Below, one piece after another: positions 57,078 through 64,000 of a DNA stretch of 64,000 nucleotides (its first letter is position 1; every line of letters starts with the position of its first letter). The notes under the pieces were generated by a model. It was not told the DNA's origin. It did not search any database and was given only the letters and a program-made list of their open reading frames with translations. The stretch comes from Phanerochaete sordida (taxonomy: Eukaryota > Basidiomycota > Agaricomycetes > Polyporales > Phanerochaetaceae), in the NCBI GenBank assembly GCA_019973155.2, contig BPQB01000003.1:310001-374000 (forward strand). Reading direction: 5' to 3'. Made by a program: the position numbers and the translations under genes.

Positions 57078-58720
57078 ATGTCGCTGTACTGGATCCTGAC
57101 TGCTCTCGCTCTTGCAAAGGTATCCGCCGGGCACGCAACTCACGAACATGACCAGCTTCCGCTCACAGGCAGCGGATTCGACTTCCCTCCTGCCGTAGGG
57201 AGTCAGACTTGGCTGGAGAAGTACGGGCCGCAGATTGACCAGCCATTCTCTGGCCCACTCTCGTTCTCGCACGTCCCGTACACTCGCTGTCTCGAGGATG
57301 ACTCAGCGAAGTTCGACATCGCGTTGCTTGGGATGCCTTTCGACACGGCAGTGACTTACCGCCCGGGCGCGCGGTTTGGTCCATACGCTATTCGATCTGG
57401 CAGTAGGAGGCAAAGGGAAGCGCGGGGGTACACTCTTGCCTGGGGCTTGAACCCGTACACCCTCGGCCAAAAGATCATGGACTGTGGCGATGTGGGCATC
57501 TTCCTCGGCAAATATACAGGCAATGGCTCACTGGCGTGCTATCTAGGTCCCTGTGACACCGTTTGACAACGCTCTTGCAGTTGACCAGATGGAAGTCGCG
57601 TATTCCACGCTGCTCGCGCGTCCGGTGGCCAACACCGAGGGCCCTTCGCCTGGTGTAACTTCCATGCTTGCGAAAGATGGCAAGGAGCACCCTCGAATCG
57701 TAACGTGAGTGCAGTGCCTCCGCAGACATCACCGCGGAGCATGACTTATGCCTTCAATCAGGATGGGCGGTGACCACACCATCGTGCTCCCGATTCTCCG
57801 CGCTTTGAACAAAGTCTACGGGCCCGTGTCCGTCATCCATTTCGATGCGCATCTCGATACCTGGCCAGCGTATCCCGGCCAGGCTTCAGAGCAGTCTCGG
57901 GTCACCCACGGCACCTTCTTCTACCTTGCGCACGAAGAAAAGCTCATGACCAACACCAGTGTGCATGCTGGTATTCGGTGCAAGTTGGCGGTATGCGCAA
58001 GGACTTTGGCTTTTATTTGCGTCTGGTTGACTGGTCCTCCTGCAGGGTATTGCAGATTTAGAGAACGACGATGCTGTCGGTTTCAAGCTCATTAGTACCG
58101 ACGATATCGACGATTACGGCGTGAACGAGGTCATCAAGCGCATACGCGAACGGATTGGCGACAGCCCCGTGTATCTCAGGTGTGCACCATACTGCGCATA
58201 GCCATCCGTGCCGTCGTGCTCACCTCCGCGCAGCCTCGATATCGATGTCATCGGTAGGCGACAGACCCGTTCTGCTTTTCCTGTATCTGACTGTTCCCAC
58301 AGACCCTGGCCTCGCCCCCGCCAGTAAGTAGCAGAAGCCCGCTCCGCAGCTGGACATCGCTGACATCGCGCCAGCTGGGACGCCCGAAGCAGGGGGCTGG
58401 ACGACCCGCGAAGTCAAACGCATCATCCGTGGACTCGCCGGCCTGAATTTCGTGTACGCCTCCGTCCCTCTTCCGTCGCATCTCGCGCGCTCACCCATGG
58501 CCGCCCCGCAGCGGTGCCGACATCGTGGAAGTGGCCCCGGCATATGACCATGGTGCACAGCTCCTTGTTTCCCTCTCACGTCCCGCAGCTGACATTCGCC
58601 GCAGCCGAAATTACTGGCATCGCCGCAGCGGACATCGTGCACGATTTCCTTTCGATGCTTCTTAGCCCGGTGCCGCCCAAGGTGCAGCGCACCTGGGTGC
58701 CCGCCAAGGACGAATTATAA
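57078..58720 (+). CDS. Agmatinase (ureohydrolase family) with signal peptide
   Basis: Mn-dependent hydrolysis of agmatine to putrescine and urea, or of a related guanidino compound. The start at 57078 gives a signal peptide (MSLYWILTALALAKVSAGHA), so the protein enters the secretory route. Family segments in order: DIALLGMPFDTAVTYRPGAR, GPYAIRSGSRRQREARGYTL, IMDCGDVPVTPFDNALAVDQ, MGGDHTIVLPILRALN, VIHFDAHLDTWPAY, THGTFFYLAHEE, VYLSLDIDVIDPGLAPATGT and FVGADIVEVAPAYDHAEITG. All metal ligands (GGDH, DAHLD, DIDVID) are present. DPGLAPA is partly encoded by a 21-nt micro-exon (58303-58323). The C-terminus is HDFLSMLLSPVPPKVQRTWV then PAKDEL. The inverted-repeat element ends 160 bp upstream and may affect its promoter. 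Confidence 0.93.
58303..58323 (+). other. 21-nt micro-exon in agmatinase
   Basis: Flanked by an AG acceptor (58301-58302) and a GTAAGT donor (58324). It supplies the last two bases of Asp and then PGLAPA plus one base of Thr, inside the metal-binding DIDVIDPGLAP motif; skipping it would remove seven residues without a frameshift. Confidence 0.85.
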
Positions 58721-58948
58721 ACCAAGTTCGCTCTGTCATTACGGGCGAGGTAGCAAACCAAAAACGAGCTGTATCGTTACTAGGTCGTCAACAGAAAAAG
58801 TCCGGGAATAGAAACTCATCGCGGGTATCAACAAATATGCGTAACTTACACGAGCAGACTACACACGATGCGCCTCGAAGTATAAGGGTAATTAGAAAAT
58901 ACAGCACGGACAGGGAACACAGAAAAATTACAGCACACGGAGTGTCCG
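58721..58948. other. Convergent intergenic region
   Basis: 228 bp between the agmatinase stop and the RIM9-like stop. Only 3' flanks; no gene seen. Confidence 0.5.
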
Positions 58949-60906
58949 CTAATGTTTCGTGTCATACTGCCCTGGCGGCTGCGCAGTCGCGACGTCGTAC
59001 ACGGGAGGCTGATCTTCGTAGACCGGCTCCAGTATATGTGAGCCCTGTGGCTGGTGTGACGTCGCATGCGATGGCGATGGCGACTGCGGCGGCTGGATCG
59101 GCGACCTGGGGGTGCGCGGGCCGCGGGGACTGGTCGCCGACGCAGGGCCAGGTGCTGCGGCGACGTTGGTGTCGAGGCGTGATGGCGAAGGTGTCGGCAG
59201 AGGGGAGTATGGAGAGGGCATGTGGCTCGAGCCCGAGTATCGCGCATAGTACGCGTCGTCCGCGTACGGGTTTTGGGCAGTCGACGCGCCCGCCGCGTCG
59301 TAGGCGTCACCGCCGAGTGTGTAGCTCCGCTCAGGAGTGAGGTGCTGTTGCGTCGTGGCGAGATACGGTTGTTGTGAGGGCGTCGGCTGTGAGTAGGTGG
59401 GGTTTGGCGCGTAAGGGTCAGCGAAGGCGGAGGTGGAGCTCGGCATAGCCATGTGTGCGGTGGCATTGTACGTGTCGGCGTTGAACGCCTGTGGCTGTTC
59501 GGGATGGTATGCTGAGTAGTCCGTGGCGTATTGCTGGTGAGAGGCCGCAGATTGGTCTGTGGATGCGCAGTCAGTCTAAAGGAATTTTGGCAAAGGTCTG
59601 TGCACACGTACAGGTTGCTCCACGGGCATCATGGCCGTATTCCTGCTGCGAAGCGGCGGAAGAATATTGGCTGTGGCCGTAAGCTCCTGGCATGAGGTAT
59701 GCGGCGTTCGCTGGATTCGTTCCCGAGGGCGGCGGAGGAATGGTAGGTACGGGCGGTGGTGGGCTAGTGGTATGATACGTCGACTGCGAATACGCTGAAG
59801 AAGACTGAGTATGGCCGCTACCCTGGCGGCGAGGTTGTGGCGGGTATGCATTGGCCTGCGATGGCCGCTGGTTGTAATAGTCATCCACTGCACGATTGCC
59901 TGCGGGTGCCTGCGAATAGCCAACAGGGTGACCCCCTGCCGGCGGCGACGGCCCAGTTCGGTTGTAGGCTGCCATGCCAGCACCCACACCAGCACCCCCT
60001 GCGGGTGGAGTCCGTTGGTTGGACCGATAGGGGAGGACTTGTTCGCCATCATCGATGTACTCGTCAGGGTCCGCAGTGAGAGGCTTAGTCTGTTCGTACT
60101 CCTGGAAAGCAGGAAGTCCAACTTCCTGCCTCTGCTGCCTGGCTTTCCTATCTGCTTCAGCTTTCACTGCATCCAGCCGCACCTGCTCGGCGTAGTGATC
60201 ATCAACGCTAGGCTTTCGCCGTTCAAGATCGCGGGGGCGTCTCGATATGCAGCATCGTCCTAGGCCGAAGAAACAGCCTGCGAAGAAGAGCAGAAGCCAT
60301 GCTGCAAGCGTCATCCATATTGCAGTCCCCATGGAGGCTGATCCCCCTTTGACCGAATTGATACGCGACTTGGCGATGAAGAAGAAAGCGAGGTCGAATA
60401 TGAAGGCAACGAGGGTGACAGCGGCGGCAAAGCCGGAGATGCAAGTGCTGAAGCAGGTCATGGAGAATTCGCGTACGTGGGCGAGGAGACCGAAGAAGGC
60501 GGATATGGCAGCGAGGATGAGGCCGACGATGTGGAGTACGAGGGCGTAGGTTATCCATTTAACGACCACCTGCGGGATCTGGATTGGGAGATCGTTGCCG
60601 ACCAGGGCATTTATGTCTAGCAGTGCATGAAATCAGGACGACCTCCGAATCGGACTGCTAAGGAGGTGATAGCATACCGAGCTCATAGCCGACTCTTGGC
60701 TTGGTGCAAGTAGTTCCGTTCGGGAGCTCAAGACAATAGCCTAGGGTGCCGAATGTGATTGAGCCATTGATCCCCTGGTCGGAGAGCGATGCTTTGAGGA
60801 AGAAGATGGCCTTGAAGTATGGGACAGAGAAGGAGACTATGGCTAGGAGAACTGCGGCTGCGAGGGTGACGAGAAAGCCCGGGGTGGCGGGTCGTAGGAT
60901 GCCCAT
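58949..60906 (-). CDS. RIM9/PalI-like pH-response membrane protein (SUR7/PalI family)
   Basis: Plasma-membrane component of the fungal ambient-pH (Rim/Pal) pathway. The start at 60906 gives MGILRPATPGFLVTLAAAVL and the first helix, then an extracellular loop with FGTLGYCLELPNGTTCTKPR, the conserved G-x-W/Y-C-type segment of the family. After an intron come LPIQIPQVVVKWITYALVLH and three more helices (VGLILAAISAFFGLLAHV; ISGFAAAVTLVAFIFDLAFF; GTAIWMTLAAWLLLFFAGC), ending in a juxtamembrane Cys/Arg motif (GRCCISRRPRDLERRKPS). The long cytosolic tail is Pro/Ser/Tyr/Gln-rich with QYSSAASQQEYGHD and is interrupted by a last intron; it ends PPGQYDTKH. Four helices plus a disordered tail is the PalI layout. 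Its role in alkaline signalling is inferred from the family. Confidence 0.85.
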
Positions 60907-61806
60907 GAGAGCAGGAATGTCACTGAGACCAGCAGGACAAGGAAAGGGTTTAAGCAAAGAGGTGGTTGATGCCCACGAGACGCCGTTGCTTGCGCTTTTC
61001 TATCGCCTTGGCGGACTGGCCCAGGGCGGTGGCAGTACCCCGCCTCCGTCACGCACCCGTCACTTGTCCACCAAGTCACGCTCTCTCGGCCGCCATGCAC
61101 AGCACACCGCCTCGGAAAAATTCACGAAAGGCGGGGAAGGATGCTCATGGGATAGGCAGCAGCGTATATTGAGATAGACGATGGTAGGCTGGGTACAAAA
61201 CGGCTTTGAAGACAGGGCCGTAGTATATAAGCACGCCCGCGGTTGCCTGCGACTGCGCCAAACGGCACCGAACAACGTTCACGATCGCGAAGACGCTTTA
61301 TTCAGCCACACTTGTCCCGAGGGACATCCCCGCCAGCCGTAAGGAGAAAGATGGGGACACCGGACGCACAAGATGCGACGAAGATACCGGTCTCGGGTGT
61401 GTGCCGGACTGCTTCGTCATGGCCTCCTAGTTCTCCCGCTCGACGGGACTGCGCGTCGCTGCCGGTGTCGAGCAAGTCATCGGCAAGAGCTGGTGGACGC
61501 GCGAGAGGAGCTGTCGAACGGGGATGGCGGCGAGTCCAGTCAGAGGGGATGAGGGTGGCGGGCGGAGCAGGTCCACGTGCGTTTATCCGCCACAAGTGTT
61601 TCTGCGCCTGCCCTAAACTCGATCGATAAGCCAGAGTGATTGACTGTAAAAACTTCGACTTGACCCCGTCGCAAGAGTTTGCAGCCTCGGTGCTCTGCTG
61701 CGACTCTATCTCCTCTCTCTTTCTTCTCGAGACCGACCTCTGCAGCGAGCTCGTTGTCTCAGCCTACAAAACCAGTGTATCATTACCCCTGTAAAAACTA
61801 GCCGCC
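60907..61806. other. Divergent promoter region of RIM9-like gene and eEF2
   Basis: 900 bp between divergent start codons. A TATATAAG word lies near 61222. The last 130 bp before eEF2 are C/T-rich (about 61690-61745), typical of strongly expressed fungal genes. Long open frames at 61296-61630 on both strands have no family resemblance. Confidence 0.5.
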
Positions 61807-61810
61807 ATGG
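61801..61810 (+). promoter_or_regulatory. Optimal start-codon context of eEF2
   Basis: The bases GCCGCCATGG around the eEF2 start match the Kozak consensus at every position, which supports this ATG although only five coding bases precede the first intron. Confidence 0.8.
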
Positions 61811-64000
61811 TGTAAGTACATCTCGTACTTCCTCTCCCAAAGCGCGAAAAGTCGCTGATATGCATTCCCCCTCCCCAGTAACTTCACCACAGGCAAGTAA
61901 AATGCCGGTCGAGCTACCAAAGATAACGCTCACCGGGATTTTGCAATGCAGACCAGATTCGGGCCCTCATGGACAAGCCCACTAACATTCGTAACATGAG
62001 TGTTATTGCCCATGGTCCGTTCCAACGTCTCTCCTTCCCCCTGCCTCGTTTCTGACATGCCATTCTTGCAGTCGACCACGGCAAGTCCACCCTCACCGAC
62101 TCCCTTGTCTCCAAGGCCGGTATCATCGCCTCGGCGAAGGCGGGAGACATGCGATTCACGGATACTCGTGAGGATGAAAAGGAGCGTGGTATCACGATCA
62201 AGTCCACTGCTATCTCGATGTACTTCGAGGTCGACAAGGAGGATGTCGGTGCTATCAAGCAGAAGACCGAGGGTCAGTCCAATTGATTTTCATCGTGCGC
62301 TATCCGTTAATCTTGATACTTGCAGGCAACGAGTTCTTGATCAACTTGATCGACTCCCCCGGTCACGTCGACTTCTCCTCTGAGGTCACGGCCGCTCTCC
62401 GTGTCACTGACGGTGCCCTCGTCGTCGTCGACTGTGTTGACGGTGTTTGCGTCCAGACCGAGACCGTGCTCCGTCAGGCCCTTACCGAGCGTATCAAGCC
62501 TGTCGTTGTCATCAACAAGGTCGACCGTGCCCTCCTCGAGCTCCAGGTCGACAAGGAGGAGCTCTTCCAGTCCTTCCGCCGCACTGTTGAGAACGTCAAC
62601 GTCATCATCTCCACCTACCACGACGAGGTTCTCGGCGACGTCCAGGTCTACCCCGAAAAGGGTACCGTCGCTTTCGGTTCCGGTCTCCACGGCTGGGCCT
62701 TCACTCTCCGTCAGTTCGCCACCCGCTACGCCAAGAAGTTCGGTGTCGACAAGGAGAAGATGATGACCAAGCTCTGGGGCGACAACTTCTTCAACCCTGC
62801 TACCCGCAAGTGGTCGACCAAGTCCGCCGACGCTGACGGCAAGCCCCTCGACCGTGCCTTCAACATGTTCGTCCTTGACCCGATCTTCAAGATCTTCGAT
62901 GCGGTCATGAACTTCAAGAAGGACGCCATCGCCCCCATGCTCGAGAAGCTCGACGTCAAGCTCGCTCAGGAGGAGCGTGACCTCGAGGGCAAGGCTCTCC
63001 TCAAGGTCATCATGCGCAAGTTCCTGCCCGCCGGCGACTCCCTCTTGGAGATGATTGTCATTAACCTCCCCTCGCCCGCTACCGCTCAGCGCTACCGTGT
63101 CGAGACCCTCTACGAGGGTCCCATGGACGACGAGACCGCCATCGGTATCCGTGACTGCGACCCCAAGGGCCCTCTCTGTCTCTACGTCTCCAAGATGGTC
63201 CCCACCTCCGACAAGGGCCGCTTCTACGCCTTCGGCCGTGTCTTCTCTGGTACCGTCCGCGCCGGCCCCAAGATCCGCATCCAGGGCCCCAATTACATTC
63301 CCGGCAAGAAGGATGACCTCTTCATCAAGTCCATCCAGCGTACCATTCTCATGATGGGTCGTTACATCGAGCCCATCGAAGACTGCCCTGCTGGTAACAT
63401 CGTCGGTCTTGTCGGTATCGACCAGTTCCTGCTCAAGAGCGGTACTCTCACCAGCTCGGAGACTGCGCACAACATGAGGGTCATGAAGTTCTCCGTCTCC
63501 CCCGTCGTCCAGGTCGCCGTCGAGGTCAAGAACGCCGCCGATCTCCCCAAGCTTGTCGAGGGTCTCAAGCGTCTCTCCAAGTCCGACCCCTGTGTCCAGG
63601 CCTGGATTTCCGAGTCCGGTGAGCACATCGTCGCCGGTGCTGGTGAGCTCCACTTGGAGATTTGCTTGAAGGTTAGTCTCGACTCGTACTCATCCTACGC
63701 ATTATTCTAAATTGCCCGCAATAGGATCTCCAAGAGGACCACGCTGGTGTTCCCCTCAAGATCTCCGACCCCGTCGTCGGTTACCGTGAGACCGTTAAGG
63801 CCGAGTCCTCCATCGTTGCTCTGTCCAAGTCCCAGAACAAGCACAACCGTCTCTACGTCAAGGCCATGCCCATTGAGGAGGAGCTCACCCTCGCCATCGA
63901 GTCCGGCAAGGTCTCCGCTCGTGACGATTACAAGCTCCGTGCTCGTCTCCTCGCCGACGAGTTCGGCTGGGATGTCACCGATGCCCGCAAGATTTGGTGC
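61807..64000 (+). CDS. EFT: Translation elongation factor 2 (eEF2), 3' end missing
   Basis: GTPase that drives ribosomal translocation in the cytosol. Exons: 61807-61811, 61879-61892, 61952-62014, 62072-62272, 62326-63671 and 63725 onward. Together they read [20 protein letters not shown], then the G1 motif [27 protein letters not shown] (switch I), DSPGHVDF (G3) and NKVD (G4). Domain II onwards includes [30 protein letters not shown] and [20 protein letters not shown]. The window ends in domain IV at [13 protein letters not shown], so the diphthamide loop lies just beyond it. The second exon is only 14 nt and the intron after it (61893-61951) begins with GC. Codon use is strongly biased to C/T-ending codons, unlike neighbours, as expected for a very highly expressed gene. 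Confidence 0.98.
61879..61892 (+). other. 14-nt micro-exon in eEF2
   Basis: Supplies the last base of Val2, then NFT-T and the first base of Asp. Flanked by CCCCAG upstream and a GCAAGT donor downstream. Without it the invariant MVNFT start of eEF2 cannot be formed in frame. Confidence 0.85.

Noticed and set aside
61296..61630. Open frames on both strands before eEF2
   Set aside because: No family resemblance, and they lie in the shared promoter region of two divergent genes.
62307..63653. 448-residue open frame antisense to eEF2
   Set aside because: It is the complement of strongly biased eEF2 codons; Asp/Glu/Leu/Gly/Val-rich composition with no family resemblance.

Overview
The window looks like nuclear DNA of a filamentous basidiomycete, most likely an Agaricomycete. 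The evidence is GC-rich coding sequence, many introns of about 50-75 nt, an intron-bearing tRNA-Phe, and genes typical of fungal genomes: SLA2, BDP1, a RIM9/PalI-like protein, SHY1 and a QDR-type transporter. No bacterial, viral or plasmid genes were seen. Exon joins were worked out by eye from splice signals and reading frame, so CDS coordinates give the genomic span from start codon to stop codon.

Layout. 1-9.8 kb: the 3' part of a fungal_trans-type transcription factor, a convergent QDR-like MFS transporter, an NDUFA9-like dehydrogenase, a hypothetical gene, the splicing factor CWC25, and a divergent four-helix voltage-sensor-like membrane protein. 9.8-11.9 kb is a long GC-rich spacer. 11.9-28.8 kb: a Ser/Pro-rich 1039-residue protein, the endocytic adaptor SLA2, SHY1/SURF1 (divergent from SLA2), a large membrane protein, a Pro-rich Cys4 zinc-finger protein, and the TFIIIB subunit BDP1. 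A tRNA-Phe(GAA) gene lies 61 bp after BDP1. 29-43.6 kb: an unusual three-finger C2H2 protein, a secreted acid-sphingomyelinase-like phosphodiesterase, a poor region with a possible small gene and an orphan promoter, and a CSC1/DUF221-type channel. 43.6-54.9 kb: a tiny MGC-type lipidated protein, SLY1, a GHITM/TMBIM5-like inner-membrane protein, a TBL1/SIF2-like WD protein, a DCAF11-like WD protein and a beta-trefoil protein. 55-57 kb: a non-autonomous DNA transposon with about 310-bp terminal inverted repeats and a GGTGTA target duplication. 57-64 kb: a secreted agmatinase, a RIM9/PalI-like pH sensor component, and the 5' three quarters of eEF2.

The genes do not form a pathway cluster; this is mostly ordinary housekeeping chromosome. 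Loose themes are mitochondrial inner-membrane genes (NDUFA9-like, SHY1, GHITM-like) and membrane traffic (SLA2, SLY1, RIM9). The most unusual items are the inverted-repeat element with 21-bp-spaced subterminal repeats, the C2H2 gene whose finger exons differ sharply in base composition from its last exon, the short MGC protein, micro-exons in agmatinase and eEF2, and two GC-AG introns.
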